A stretch of DNA of 64,000 bases from Bradysia coprophila (GCF_014529535.1 NW_023504022.1:864986-928985); one strand, 5' to 3'; counted from the stretch's first letter, positions 42,570 to 54,505 are shown. The notes: generated by a model not told the origin, from the sequence alone. Numbers and translations: made by a program.

Positions 42570-44090
42570 ATGGAAGAAGAATTTTCCAAGCTCAAAGTTC
42601 CTGAACTTCGTCATATATTGAAGCATCGAGGATTGTCACCAAGCTATAAAGTTAAAACAGAGTTGGTTAGTCGGCTGATTGAATCAGTCAAAGAAGGTGA
42701 AACATTCGAATCGATTCTACTAGAACTGCAATACAAACAAAGCTACGACGAGGGCGAAAGTTCTAAAGAAAACGAAGGTGTCAAAGAAGACAAAAGTACT
42801 GAAAGTTCCGACGAAGACGACGATTTTAAAGATTCGTTTGGGTTCGAAATGGCAACGAACTTTCTGTTCAAAGAGGTAGAGGACGCTTTGGAGAAATTCT
42901 CTGGCGAAGGTGAAAAGAATATCGGGACTTGGATAAAACACTTTGAAGAAGTTGCAGAGACATGCAAATGGACGGACGTCCATAAATACCTGTATGCCAG
43001 GAAGCTGTTAAGAGGAGCTGCACGAACAGCAGTAGAAGGTGATGCAAGAGTGGTCAATTATGAGCTTTTGTTGGCAAAATTGAGAAAAGAGTTTGAAGAG
43101 GAACTTACTGTTATCGAAATTCACAATCGATTGGCAAAGCGAAAGAAAACTGGATCCGAGACATTCCTTGAATATTTCTACGAAATGCAAAAACTTGGAA
43201 AGGCAAAGATGGATGACAAATCGATGATCCAGTACATAGTTAATGGAATTCCGGACAATGTAGCAGCGAAAGCAATTTTGTATGATGCTGAATCGTTGGA
43301 CAAATTGAAGGCAAAGCTTAAGACGTACGAGATTTTGAAAAATCAAACAACGAATCAGAAGCCATCACCGAACGAAAGGAAATCTACGCATCAAAGCTCA
43401 ACGGATGTGCCATCAAATGGGAAACGTTGTTTCAACTGTGGGTCGAGAAGTCATCAAAAAATTGACTGTCCGGACGAAGAGAAGGGAGTGCGCTGTTTTA
43501 AGTGCAGTGGTTTTGGCCATAAAGCGAAAGAATGCCAAGAAAAATCGAACACAACGAATTCAACAGATAATGCCAAACCAGTACGTAGTAACATTGCGGT
43601 AGCCAGTGAAGACGAAAACTTCATCGAGGTCAGACATTACAATGACCGGTTGAAAGGTGCGGTAGACTCAGGCAGTCCAGTAACATTAATGCGAATGTCA
43701 ATGTACGATGGTTTGAAGAAGAAAATCATGTTGAAACCAACAAAAAGAAACTTTCGAGGCTTTGCTAATGCTATAGGAGGATGTGAAGGCGTACTACAAA
43801 CTGAATTCGTCATAGACGGTGACGAGTACGATGTTGATTGCTACGTGGTCCGAGACGATTACATATCAGACGATTTATTGATCGGAAAAGATATACTGAA
43901 CCAGGCTGAGGTGATAATGCGCTGCGGAAAAGTTACGATGAAGAAAGTGGTCACGGAATGTGACGAAAATGATGAAAGTTTTATTGGTCGAATCCGAGCG
44001 ATAAATTACGTTGAAACTACAAATGAACCAGAAGTGGATCTCACACACATAAAGGACCAAAACGTTCGAGAGAGAGAGTACAGAAAATGA
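42570..44090 (+). CDS. Gag-protease polyprotein of the gypsy-type element
   Basis: ATG 42570 is the first Met of an open frame ending TGA 44088-44090. N-terminus is SAP-like (FSKLKVPELRHILKHRGLSP), which in other proteins binds AT-rich DNA. An acidic linker follows, then the retrotransposon Gag region (WIKHFEEVAETCKW, FLEYFYEMQKLGKA). Two zinc knuckles: CFNCGSRSHQKIDC and CFKCSGFGHKAKEC. The protease has the active-site triad GAVDSGSPVTL and closing LLIGKDIL. The product would assemble the particle and process it. This part is intact although the element as a whole is defective. It encodes no envelope. Confidence 0.8.
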   Translation: MEEEFSKLKVPELRHILKHRGLSPSYKVKTELVSRLIESVKEGETFESILLELQYKQSYDEGESSKENEGVKEDKSTESSDEDDDFKDSFGFEMATNFLFKEVEDALEKFSGEGEKNIGTWIKHFEEVAETCKWTDVHKYLYARKLLRGAARTAVEGDARVVNYELLLAKLRKEFEEELTVIEIHNRLAKRKKTGSETFLEYFYEMQKLGKAKMDDKSMIQYIVNGIPDNVAAKAILYDAESLDKLKAKLKTYEILKNQTTNQKPSPNERKSTHQSSTDVPSNGKRCFNCGSRSHQKIDCPDEEKGVRCFKCSGFGHKAKECQEKSNTTNSTDNAKPVRSNIAVASEDENFIEVRHYNDRLKGAVDSGSPVTLMRMSMYDGLKKKIMLKPTKRNFRGFANAIGGCEGVLQTEFVIDGDEYDVDCYVVRDDYISDDLLIGKDILNQAEVIMRCGKVTMKKVVTECDENDESFIGRIRAINYVETTNEPEVDLTHIKDQNVREREYRK

Positions 44091-44101
44091 TCGAGAACTA
44101 A

Positions 44102-44513
44102 AAGCCGGAAATACCAGAAAAGTCAAAAGTTGAAATGAAAATATCTTTGACGGATGAAGTGCCAGTATATGAGAAAGCGAGAAGACTGTCACCGAAGGAA
44201 CGGACGATAGTGAATGAGATAATCGAAGGTTGGATAAAGGATGGTGTTTGTCGACCGAGTAACTCCCCATATGCAAGTCCAGTAGTTCTGAGACCGAAGA
44301 AAGTTGGCTGGAGGCTGTGTGTCGATTTTCGCCGACTCAACAAAAAGGTGGAAAGAGACAGATTCCTGCTACCAATAATGGAGGACGTGATAGATGTGTT
44401 GCAAGATGCGGTGGTATTTACGACTTTAGACTTACGAGATGGATTCTTTCATGTTGACGTATGTGAAGATTCTGTAAAGTATTTGTCGTTTATTGTTCCA
44501 GATGGACAATATG
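44102..44513 (+). pseudogene. Gypsy-type reverse transcriptase, first half
   Basis: In another frame from gag, after a stop at 44099-44101. Landmarks: PVYEKARRLSPKE, IIEGWIKDGVCRPSNSPYAS, LCVDFRRLNKK, TTLDLRDGFFHV (motif A Asp). Ends at the Bel-Pao insertion after DGQY. Confidence 0.8.
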
Positions 44514-44705
44514 TGTTGGAAAATATACCAAGTTTCCGGCGCATCGGCGCATGTAGATAAGATTCATTCATTAATTCATTTCACTCAGAAAAGTTCAATT
44601 GTATAACCGACCACTGTAGAACATCTAAATTGTAATATCACTTGCTGTTTGAATATCGTAGAATAAAGTACTTATAATTTGAGAAAAACTGTATTTGCGC
44701 TAACA
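44514..44705 (+). repeat. 5' LTR of the Bel-Pao element
   Basis: TGTTGGAAAATATACCAAGT to GTATTTGCGCTAACA. Contains an AATAAA near 44663. Identical to 51236-51427. Confidence 0.95.
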
Positions 44706-45704
44706 TTGGTAGCAGAGCGTGGTTGTGAAAGTTCAAGTCTTTTTTGAAAATTAAAACCGAATTAAAACAGTCGCGAGTAAATTGTTTGCCGAAATAATTC
44801 GTAACTAAAGTACACGAATATCAATTTCCCGGAAACGAGCATTGTAGAGCTGAAGCATATAACGGCAATTGGCAATATACATGGTGGATTGGTTTCGTAT
44901 GCATTTTGGCTCAAAAATTGGCTTGAATCGCACCTCATTTCACTGGGCGAATTTATCAAAAGATAAGTACAAATATTCATTACAAAGCTAAACTTCCAAA
45001 GCAACAAATGATGGTCAAACATGTGAATTAAACTTTACAAGTGTATGAACAGGCACTTGCTCAAGCGTTTTTGAAGAGAAATTTATATTCAAAGCTATAC
45101 TTATGATATGATTTAAAGGAAAAGAGGACAAAATTGGAGTGCAATAAAGACATATAAAGTAGCGGTAGCATCGAATGAGTGAATAATTAGACGCGTTGTT
45201 TGTTCGGTACATGTGCTTAAGACGATAGAACATTGAAAACGCGCAGAGTGGCACAAGCATATGAACGAATCTATGCGAACGATTTAGAGATTCATACATC
45301 GAACGATACGAAGTAATGTGTGCGATCGGTTAGGTCATTGAACTTATAGTCCGGTTGCATTTCGCATATTGTAGTATAATTACCGGTTGGTTGTGAACAT
45401 TTAATTAATCGAACGAAATTTTGCGAACTGTTTATCAACCTGATATTTTCTAACGTTTGATTAAGATAAATGATTGTGTGAATTCTGCCACGGACTAGAC
45501 ATTTTCGGTCGGCATATCAGGTGGTGTAACACGCTGGAGGTTTACCGCTAATCGGACACGTGTGCCTGAAGTATTAGATCTCGCTTTACTGGTCGATTGA
45601 ATAAAGTTTTTCTGTACGAAATCGGAATTTGACTGTCCTTATCTAAATCTGATTTGATTGCGTTTCCTTTTCTTCGTTAATTGCCGGTAAAAAGAGGGTG
45701 CAAC
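44706..45704 (+). other. Primer-binding site and leader of the Bel-Pao element
   Basis: TTGGTAGCAGAGCGTGGTTG directly after the LTR is the likely tRNA primer-binding region. The remaining kilobase is AT-rich untranslated leader without recognised coding sequence. Confidence 0.65.
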
Positions 45705-48700
45705 ATGGCTGACTTCAAAAGGCAAGCCTCTATTCAAAGTCAGTTCAACAGATACGTTGGATATTGTAAGAAAATTGACCCTAACGCTACGATACATGAC
45801 CTTAAAACTAGATTAGACTCCATAATTGAGTTGTATGACGAATTTAAGGCGCTGCAAAGAGAAATTGAAGCAAAATGTGGTGATGATCGAATCGAAGTTG
45901 AGTATGTACATCGCGGGCAAATAGAGGACTACTATCATCTTTGTGTTGCAAAATTGAAATAAGCCATTGAGAGTAAAGCTACGTTACGTGATCAGCGCAT
46001 ACAGCAGAATGATCAAGGTCATCAACAAAATTTAGTTGAATCGGAAATAAAGTTACCTCGTTTAAACATTCCTCAGTTCTATGGCGACTACAAAGAGTGG
46101 CCAGCGTTTAAGGATCTTTATATTTCGATGATTCATGAAAACAAAAAGCTCAAGGACGTGCAAAAGTTCCATTATTTAAAGGACAACGTGTTTGGGGAAG
46201 CCGAACAACTCATCAAATCTTTGCACATGACTGGCAATAATTATGCTGAGGCGTGGAGACTTATTACGAATCGTTTCGAGCACAAAAGATTTATAGTCGA
46301 TGCACATCTACAGACGTTTTTTAGTCAGGAAGCAATTCTATGTGAGGATGCTGGTGCGATAAAAAATTTGATCGACAAATCAAATGAATCCATTCGGTCG
46401 CTAAAAGTACTGGGTCTGCCGGTGAATCAATGGGATGCTATACTGGTATATATTGTGGCATCGAAGCTAGATGAAGAAACACACAAGCAATGGGAGCTCA
46501 CGTTAAAGAAAGATGAATTACCTACGTTCCAGGCACTAAGCGAATTTCTTGAAAATCGTTGGCAATCATTAGAAATGATAAGCAGCTCAAAATCAAAAAG
46601 TATCAACGAAATTCATCATGCAGCAGCGTATCGAAATCAAAGCAAGAACAAAAATGTTCAACAAGCAAGTCAATCAACTCAACCTAAAGCAAATTTTTGT
46701 AATTTTTGCAACAAGCAAGGACACATGATCGGATTGTGTACTGAGTTTATCAGCCTCAGTCATGATAGTAAAGTAAATGTAATTAAATCGAAAAAGCTTT
46801 GTTTTAATTGTCTGAGACCGAACCACAACACTTCTGAGTGTAAAAATCCAAGCAGATGTCAACAATGTAGCAAGAAGCATCATACTCTCATCCACAAAGC
46901 ATACTCAACACCAAGCTCAAGCGTGCAATCAAGTCAGCAATATCAGGCAAATATACAACAATCGAATGCTCCACAAGCGAATGCTCATCATGCGAGCCAA
47001 AGCAATCAGTTTAATCGAGACATCAATTCGAACACTATCGCAACATCTAGAACGGCACTACTAGCAACAGCAATAGTTAACGTGGAAACAACTGACGGAA
47101 AAGTGATTATTGCTAGAGCACTCATCGATGAAGGATCTAATGGCTCTCTCATCGAATTGCAATTGGCAAGGCAATTAGGTATTCTGCAGGCACCACAGAA
47201 TATACCAATCAAGGGAGTAGGAGGAATGATAGTACAAGAAAGCACGTCGGTTGTAAGGTTCATAGTCTCTTCACGCGTCGACACGAAGTTTAAAGTTGAA
47301 GTAGAAGCATTCACAATAAAGAATGTCTCGGCAGATCTACCTTCAACGCAAATTCAACGCAAAGATTGGCCACATTTGAATGGACTCAAGCTAGCCGATG
47401 AATTCTACGATAAATCGTCGTCAATTGACATTCTGTTAGGAATTGAAGTGTACGAAGAAATTATACTGGATGGAATCATTCGGAAAATCGACAATTCACC
47501 TACTGCTATGAATTCAAGACTTGGATGGTTGATGTTTGGCAAAGTGAAAGTAGAAGATGTCGTGCCGCAGATTAATAGCTTACACACCGTTATACACAAC
47601 GAAAACTTGAACGATATTTTAAAATCATTCTGGGAAATGGAAGAGGTACCGCAACAACGGAAATACACAGTAAAGGAACAACAAGCAGAAAGTAATTATC
47701 AGAGCAATGTACAACGGCTACAGGATGGAAGGTATCAAGTTAGTCTACCATTTGATCCAGACAAATCGAATGAGAATTTGGGCGACTCGAGAGTTGCTGC
47801 ACTTCAATGCTTATTTAGGATGGAAAAACGGTTTTCGACAAATCAATTGCTAAAGGAGCGATATCACGAATATATTCAAAACTTGTTAAACTCTGGGCAT
47901 TTGGAATTAGTACCAAGCAATCGGATGAACATCTCAACGAACGAAAAATTCTATTTGCCACACCATGCAGTTATGAAGGAATCAAGTCTAACAACCAAAC
48001 TGAGAGTTGTCTTCAATGCATCGAAAAAGTCAACGAATGGAATATCGCTGAATGACAAATTGTTAGTGGGACCGAAAACACAGGATGACCTGTACGATAT
48101 ATTAATACGATGGAGAACGCACTACGTCACATTCATAGCAGACATAGAGAAGATGTTTAGACAAATTAAACTGGCACCACATCAACGGGATTACCAAAGA
48201 ATTCTATGGAGATTCTCACCAAATGAACCAATTCTGGAATACCGTATTACAACAGTAATTGATGGTACAGCATCGGCTTCGTTTCTAGCAACTCGAACAC
48301 TAAATCAATTAGCAACAGACGAAGAACCGAATTATCCTCTAGCAGCTCAAGTCACAAGAAGGGATTTCTATATGGATGATGTTTCGTCAGGCAGTCATGA
48401 TGTACAGTCAGCGATTAAACTACAAAACGAATTAATTGCAATGCTGAAAGGAGGTGGTTTTCTTCTAAGAAAATGGTATTCGAATAAACGAGAAATTTTA
48501 GAGAACGTACCCATTGAAAATCGTCACGACGCAGAAGCTATAGTGGAACTAGTTGATACAAGCATTAAAACTCTAGGAGTATATTGGAACCAGAAAACTG
48601 ATTGTTTTCAATTCAAGGTTACATTGAGCAAACTCAAGCCCACCGTCACTAAAAGAGAAGTTCTATCAGACATCGCGAAGCTTTTTGATCTAATTGGATG

Positions 48701-50935
48701 GTTATCACCATCGACAGTAATAGCAAAGATATTCATGCAATCTTTGTGGACTATTAAAGGCTTAGATTGGGATAATAATCTACCAAAGGACAAATATGAT
48801 GAATGGATGTTATTCAGAAGTAATTTGGCATCTCTAGAACAAGTCAAGCTAGAAAGATGGCTCGGAACAAGCAAAACTTGTAAAGTGGAACTTTACGGCT
48901 TTTCCGATGCATCGATTAAAGCATACGCAGCAGTAGTTTACAGCAGAGTTGAATATGAAGATGGAACAGTAAAGGTCAGCATAATTAGTGGCAAAACGAA
49001 AGTAGCACCGATTAAAGTCATATCTATACCGAAATTGGAGCTATGTGGTTGTGTACTGTTAGCAAATCTAGTCAACAAAGTGAAGAAATCATTAAGTTTT
49101 GAAGATGTTGACACATACCTATACTCGGATTCAACAATTTGTCTTGCGTGGATCACGTCACATCCAAATCACTGGAACGTCTTCGTAGCGAATAGAATAA
49201 CAGAAATTCAACAGCTATCGCAAGTAAAGTCATGGGGATTCGTCGACACTAACAATAATCCAGCTGATTGTGCAACAAGAGGAGTAGAACCACAAAATTT
49301 AAATGATCATGAATTGTGGTGGAAAGGACCAGGATGGATGATGAATGATAAAACTAACAGACTGAATCAACAAACTGGACATTACGAAACGGATGAGGAA
49401 AGGAAAAATGCTATTCATACAATGCATGTCAGAGTGCAGAATACTGATCTTCACATGAGCAATGTACTGAAGTCGTTTTCGAGCTTATCATCGTTACTAA
49501 AAACAACAGCATTTGTCTTAAGATGGTTGCCAAGTTATAAGGACAAACCAAAATCTAATACACCGAAAGCGAACGAATATCGAGCAGCATTAAAATCTTG
49601 GATTAAGTGTACACAAGCAGAATGTTTTGAGACTGAAATTGAATTGTGTTTGTTCGGGGATGAACTACCGCGAAAAAGCAAATTGTTGCCATTGAGACCC
49701 TTTCTTGATAGTGATGGTATTCTCAGAGTTGGGGGAAGGCTGTCAAATTCCGATTTACCGTTTGAGTCGAAGCATCCGATTATATTGCCTAAAAGACATC
49801 ATCTTACGAAGTTGCTAATTGAGCAAGCACATGATCTCACATTGCATGGTGGTCCAAGTTTGATGTCCTCAACAAATTTTGGATTTTTGGACGGTCACAA
49901 CAGATACGTAAAGTCGTCAGCAGTTGCATAAAATGTTATCCGTTCAATTGTAAACCACAACAACAAGTCATGGCAGATTTACCTAGAAATCGTGTAACTC
50001 CCAATCGAGTTTTTTCACATTCCGGCGTAGACTTCGCTGGACCAGTAACAGTTAAGAATTTCATTGGAAGGTCTAGAGGGAAATACGCGAACATCGAAAC
50101 AAAGTCATACATTGCGATTTTCGTATGTCTTGCAACAAAAGCTATCCACATCGAATTCGTCAGCGATATGACGTCTGTGAAATTCATCGAAGCGTTTAAA
50201 CGATTTGTGGCTAGAAGGGGACAAGTCACTGATTTGTACAGCGATAACGGAACTAACTTTGTAGGAGCAGACAACATCCTACGAGAACACATGGCAGAAC
50301 TAAACAAAGACCCAACGATTCAAAATTACTTTGCTAGACAAGGAACCACTTGGCATTTCAATCCGCCCGCAAGCCCTCACCATGGTGGTCTTTGGGAAGC
50401 TGGGGTGAAATCGATAAAATATCATCTGAAAAGAGTTGTCGGTGATTATACGTTCACCTTTGAAGAAATGTGTACCATTCTGTGTCAAATTGAAGCCTGT
50501 TTAAATTCTCGCCCATTATGTTCAATTAGCGACGATTTAAATGATTTGAACTATCTAACACCCGGTCATTTCATTTTAGGAGAGGCTCCAACCACTGTTC
50601 CCGAACCTTGCTTAATCGATGACAATATCAGTCGTCTCAAACGTTGGAAGTTGGTCCAAAGAATGTATCAGCAGTTTTGGAATTATTGGTCCAAAGATTA
50701 CCTATCAAAGCTACAACAAAGACCGAAGTGGGAAGAACAACAACAAAACATAAAAGTTGGTCAACTCGCACTTTATCGTGAAGACAATTTACCACCCACG
50801 AAATGGCCGTTAGCAAAAATTATAGAAATTCATCCAGGCAACGATAATAATACTAGAGTAATCACGCTGAAGACATCGGGAGGTAAAACATTCAAACGCA
50901 CGATTAATAAGGTCTCAATATTGCCAATAGAATAA
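45705..50935 (+). pseudogene. Bel-Pao Gag-Pol polyprotein, one in-frame TAA and one frameshift
   Basis: From ATG 45705 (MADFKRQASIQSQFNRYVGY) one frame goes to 49931 with a TAA at 45960-45962; the last third continues in another frame to TAA 50933-50935 after a one-base indel near 49870. Domain order: DUF1759-like Gag (LPRLNIPQFYGDYKEWPAFK), three Cys/His knuckles (CNFCNKQGHMIGLC, CFNCLRPNHNTSEC, CQQCSKKHHTLIH), protease (ALIDEGSNGSLI, where most relatives have D-S/T-G), reverse transcriptase (FIADIEKMFRQIKL; catalytic FYMDDVSSG), RNase H (YGFSDASIKAY, LYSDSTICLAWI), integrase (VDFAGPVTV, LYSDNGTNFVGA, SPHHGGLWEAGVKSIK with the final Glu), and a C-terminal DUF5641-like region (LTPGHFILGEAPT). 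No envelope. Both breaks make it non-autonomous. Confidence 0.9.
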
Positions 50936-51221
50936 TTGTTGAATTAACGTAAAATTTAATTAAGTTGTTGGTATGCAGGTTTTAATGGCTCACAAGCAAA
51001 TTAGATACCTTTTTCCTGCATTTTGTAAAAGTTTTTTTTTGTAATTAAGTGATTGGAAGGAAGATGAATACAATAAGAAATAAGTAGGAATTTTTGGTGC
51101 ACTATGGGGTTCGGGCTAGTCTAAACCGGGGTCGACTCGGCTAGTTGTTCAACATAGTGTATTCAAAAGTTAATTTTGCTAGGCAATCAAGTGGTTAAAG
51201 CATTTCAGCAATTAAATGCTT

Positions 51222-51235
51222 CAAGTGGGGGGAAA
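51222..51235 (+). other. Polypurine tract of the Bel-Pao element
   Basis: AAGTGGGGGGAAA ends one base before the 3' LTR. It is the plus-strand primer site in LTR elements. Confidence 0.8.
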
Positions 51236-51427
51236 TGTTGGAAAATATACCAAGTTTCCGGCGCATCGGCGCATGTAGATAAGATTCATTCATTAATTCA
51301 TTTCACTCAGAAAAGTTCAATTGTATAACCGACCACTGTAGAACATCTAAATTGTAATATCACTTGCTGTTTGAATATCGTAGAATAAAGTACTTATAAT
51401 TTGAGAAAAACTGTATTTGCGCTAACA
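51236..51427 (+). repeat. 3' LTR of the Bel-Pao element
   Basis: Identical to the 5' LTR over 192 bp. Confidence 0.95.
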
Positions 51428-52018
51428 ATATGAATTCCTGAAAGCTCCGTTTGGGTTTACCAATTCGCCACCGATGTTTCAACGACTGATCAACACTATT
51501 TTCAGACCACTGATGCTATTGAAGATCGTGACACCGTACTTGGATGACTTGCCAATCCCAGGTTAAAACCTGGAAAACGGATTGGAAAATTTGCAACGAG
51601 TTTTGAAACTGGCAGAAGAGAATGGTCTTCTGATCAATTGGAGAAAGAGCAAAATTTTGGTGGATCGAGTAACATTTCTCGGATTCATCGTAACGAATGG
51701 GGAAATCCGACCGTCTGACGAGAAAGTGGTAGCAGTGCGGAAATTTCCAATTCCGAAAAATGTTCAGCAAGTGCAAAGTTTCTTGGGATTAACTGGATTC
51801 TTCAGAAAATTCATCTACAAGTATGCAATCATCACAAGGCCGTTAACAGAACTGACGAAGAAAGATGTTAAATTCGAGATAGGCGAAAGTCAGTTGAAGG
51901 CGATTGAAGAGTTGAAGACAGCGTTGTGTAACGAACCAGTTTTGAAGATGTTTAACCCAGATTCTGAAATAACCGAAGTCCATACCGATGCAAGCAAACT
52001 AGGATTTGGCGTGAAATT
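51428..52018 (+). pseudogene. Gypsy-type reverse transcriptase second half and start of RNase H
   Basis: Continues the frame left at 44513 once the insertion and one ATATG are discounted. Landmarks: FLKAPFGFTNSPPMFQRLIN, PYLDDLPIP (motif C), an in-frame TAA just after it (51564), then TFLGFIVTNGEIRPS, VQSFLGLTGFFRKFI and EVHTDASKLGFG (RNase H Asp). A deletion junction lies at about 52010. Confidence 0.8.
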
Positions 52019-52711
52019 TTTGGCAATCCGTACAGAATCATTGCGGATAAGGCTGGAGCGTTTCAGTCAAACGAGTTACAAGTTTATTGTGAGAACAATA
52101 ACATCGTCAGACACTTGATAACCACCGGAGTTTCGAGAGGCAATGGTCAAGTGGAAAGGTTGAACCGAGTCATAATCAAAATATTATCGAGGATGTCAGT
52201 AGAAGATCCCAAACAGTGGTACAAGTTTGTCTCCCGTTTACAGACCACAATCAATTCAACCGTAACTCGAAGCACTGGATTGACACCATTTGAACTGTTG
52301 GTGGGAGTAAAGATGCGAACCCGTGGCGACATGGAATTAGCTAATCAGCTGGAAGAAGCTCTGCTTCATGATTTCGACGAAAAAAGACAAGAACAAAGGC
52401 AACTAGCTAGAGCAAACATCGCCAAGTTGCAGAAGGAAAATGTAAAGTCTTACAATCGAAAGCGAAAACCGGCCATGAAGTACAACGTTGGAGATCTGGT
52501 TGCAATTCAACGGACGCAATTTGGTGTTTGATTAAATTTGTGTCCGTTTCTGGGTCCATACAAAGTTACGAATATTAAGCGGAACGATCGATATGGGGTG
52601 GAAAAAGTTGGGCAACACGAAGGCCCAAATGTTACATCAACGGCAGCCGATTTCATGAAACCATGGGCCAATTGGGAAGAAGATTCAAGCTCGTCTGAGG
52701 CAGACGAGTAA
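52019..52711 (+). pseudogene. Gypsy-type integrase, C-terminal half
   Basis: In a different frame directly after the deletion: IADKAGAFQS, then GVSRGNGQVERLNRVIIKI (final catalytic Glu), RLQTTINSTVTRSTGLTPFE, NVGDLVAIQRTQFG, one in-frame stop at 52529-52531, then GPYKVTNIKRNDRYGVEKVG and an acidic end. The zinc-binding N-terminus and the first catalytic residues are absent. Confidence 0.8.
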
Positions 52712-52723
52712 GCAGAACGGCCG

Positions 52724-52942
52724 TGTGGTATTGGTCAAGAGTGAATAAGTAACTTCAGTTATCAGATAGATACTTTGTCTATCTCTTTCTTTTTCATTAG
52801 CATTTTTGAGAACGTTTCAGTGTAGAGTTAGTCGATAAGAAGTATTGTTACGATTAACATCTTTTGTATTTTTTGCAAATCTACCTTGAACATTAAAATT
52901 AATTTAATTATTTCAAACTAACTTCAGGAGTTTTAATCCTAT
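52724..52942 (+). repeat. 3' LTR of the gypsy-type element
   Basis: TGTGGTATTGGTCAAGAGTG to GGAGTTTTAATCCTAT; same length as the 5' LTR. Confidence 0.75.
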
Positions 52943-53137
52943 AGAAATGTGCGAGGTAGTCGGATATGGTGAGTTGACTGGACTAGTAAAGTAAATATCG
53001 CGAATTACAGATGATATTAACGGAAGATAGAGGCGTTATCGTCAAAACAAATACCATTCTTTCCAATGTTATTGACTTTCAGCCTATACGAGCTGCAAAC
53101 ATTCTATCTGTAACAACTTGAAGAAAAACAAGCCGTC

Positions 53138-53392
53138 AGAACAGTCGGAGCGTTTGCTGCGACTGAGTCCCGTACGACCCCCAGTACGTCCGTAACCTTA
53201 ATCCGTCCGTAGTCCTTATGCGTCCATAACGCTTCCGTAACCCTATTGCGTTCTTGACATTTTTGCCCACCTAGCCCAAGTGCGGGATGTGCAATTTTAA
53301 TGAAAGTGTTCATCTTAAAAATTGCGCATAGCACGATCACGAAAGCCCGTACGAAGTACCAATATATTCCTACACTACTTCGTGCGGGGCTA
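53138..53392 (+). repeat. Interspersed repeat with GTACGAA motifs, copy 2
   Basis: Starts AGAACAGTCGGAGCGTTTGC as at 1833. It contains a run of diverged CGTCCGTAAC words, ATTGCGCATAGC, then AAGCCCGTACGAAGTACC and CTACTTCGTGCGGGGC, two facing copies of the marker motif. Confidence 0.7.
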
Positions 53393-53675
53393 AAAATTGT
53401 TAGGGTCTCAAGAACTTAACCGTTAACTATTGTTGGGATCAAAGTGTGCCGGTAAGTGGTCACACAGTGAAAGAGAACATTATTGCTAATCACAATGATA
53501 ATATACGTTCTATTTACTGACACGACTATAGTGGTGATGATACAATATGTATGCTCCGATTCATAATCTATTACATTTCCAACAACTATATAAACTTTAC
53601 ATGACAGTTTGTTTAGACAATGAAAAGTCTGCCTTTTTTCTATTGTTTTAACGAACTGTCACGTAAACAAAAACA

Positions 53676-53740
53676 GTCATGATCGCTGTCGGGAACGTTG
53701 GACTCATACAATGATCGCGGGTTCGATCCCCGTGGTGAAC
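53676..53740 (+). repeat. tRNA-like sequence, probably tRNA-derived SINE head or tRNA pseudogene
   Basis: ATCGCTGTCGGGAACG resembles a polymerase III A box, and GGTTCGATCCC at 53720-53730 is a good B box; GTTGGACTCATACAA between them resembles a Met (CAT) anticodon arm. The acceptor stem does not pair, so it is not a working tRNA. The spacing suits an internal promoter. Confidence 0.55.
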
Positions 53741-54391
53741 AATCCAAACTGACTTTTCTATTAAGTGTTCGCTGATAGACATTAATTAGTGTTGAGAGTC
53801 TCAACTTGAGACATTACAATAAAAATTAAAAACACAGCTATTGTCGATTACAATACAATACAATACATACTATTACGTCACAATTATGACTAACAGCTCC
53901 ATCTATGATCTGGGAACTAAAGCACATGTTTCAAGTCGATACTTCATTATAATGACTACGAGCTTCATCTATGATCCACAGTTGGAAACTACGTTAAACG
54001 CGCTCTATGGCGCAGGATGATGCACAGGAACCGTCAGAAGTTCGCCGAAATAATTAAACTTTTACCCATACTTTCAACTGCTCGTAACTCCTCAGGGGTG
54101 CATTTTAACCCCCATGATCGACTATTTTCCCCGAAAGTATATACAATTACCTTTCTAATGACAACTCACACGACCTTGTACGTTTCGTGTAGCCGGAGAA
54201 ATTTCCATATGAAAAGTGCATGTTTTCGGTTTTCAATCATCTCTCGCTATCCACACAAGCAAAAAAAGAATCCCTCTGTACCTTTGCACAACAACGTATG
54301 CGAAATTTCCAGAGCTGAATTGCGAGGCGAGATTTTAAAAATGTTCATTCATAAATCTTACCGAAATCCACGCGTTTATTAGTGGGCTGCT
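53741..54391. other. Non-coding stretch
   Basis: A frame of 121 codons at 54017-54382 has no family resemblance. Otherwise plain AT-rich sequence; ACAATACAATAC is a short local repeat. Confidence 0.35.
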
Positions 54392-54497
54392 AGGACTTTC
54401 GCGCCGCGTCATTCACAATAATTGACAAAATGGCACATTTTGTATAAGGAAAATGTCACTTTGTGGGTTATTGTGAATGACACGGCGCGAAATTCCT
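54392..54497. mobile_element. Hairpin MITE, 106 bp, AGGA..TTCGCGCCG ends, copy 1
   Basis: AGGACTTTCGCGCCGCGTCA and TTCACAATAA are inverted at the right end. The middle (AAAATGGCACATTTTGTATA against AAGGAAAATGTCACTTTG) pairs as well. A second copy is at 56842-56941. Confidence 0.75.
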
Positions 54498-54505
54498 CAA
54501 CACCT

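Larger units (their letters stand above)
44514..51427 (+). mobile_element. Bel-Pao LTR retrotransposon, 6914 bp, identical LTRs, 5-bp target duplication
   Basis: LTRs of 192 bp at 44514-44705 and 51236-51427 are identical over their full length and show TGTTG...TAACA ends. ATATG flanks at 44509-44513 and 51428-51432. A primer-binding region (TGGTAGCAGAGCGTGG) follows the 5' LTR and a purine tract (AAGTGGGGGGAAA) precedes the 3' LTR. The insertion is young, though the coding region already has one stop and one frameshift. Confidence 0.95.
41908..52942 (+). mobile_element. Ty3/gypsy-type LTR retrotransposon, defective, hosting a Bel-Pao element
   Basis: Two LTRs of 219 bp (41908-42126 and 52724-52942) differ by only a handful of substitutions. 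AGAAA precedes the first and follows the second, a 5-bp target duplication; the next bases TGTG also agree, so the exact border may shift. Order: LTR, leader, Gag with protease, reverse transcriptase (interrupted at 44513), Bel-Pao insertion, rest of reverse transcriptase, a deletion that removes most of RNase H and the first half of integrase, integrase end, LTR. Without the insert the copy is about 4.1 kb. Confidence 0.85.

Noticed and set aside
53676..53740. Functional tRNA gene
   Set aside because: Acceptor and D stems do not pair; only promoter boxes and part of the anticodon and T arms are present.
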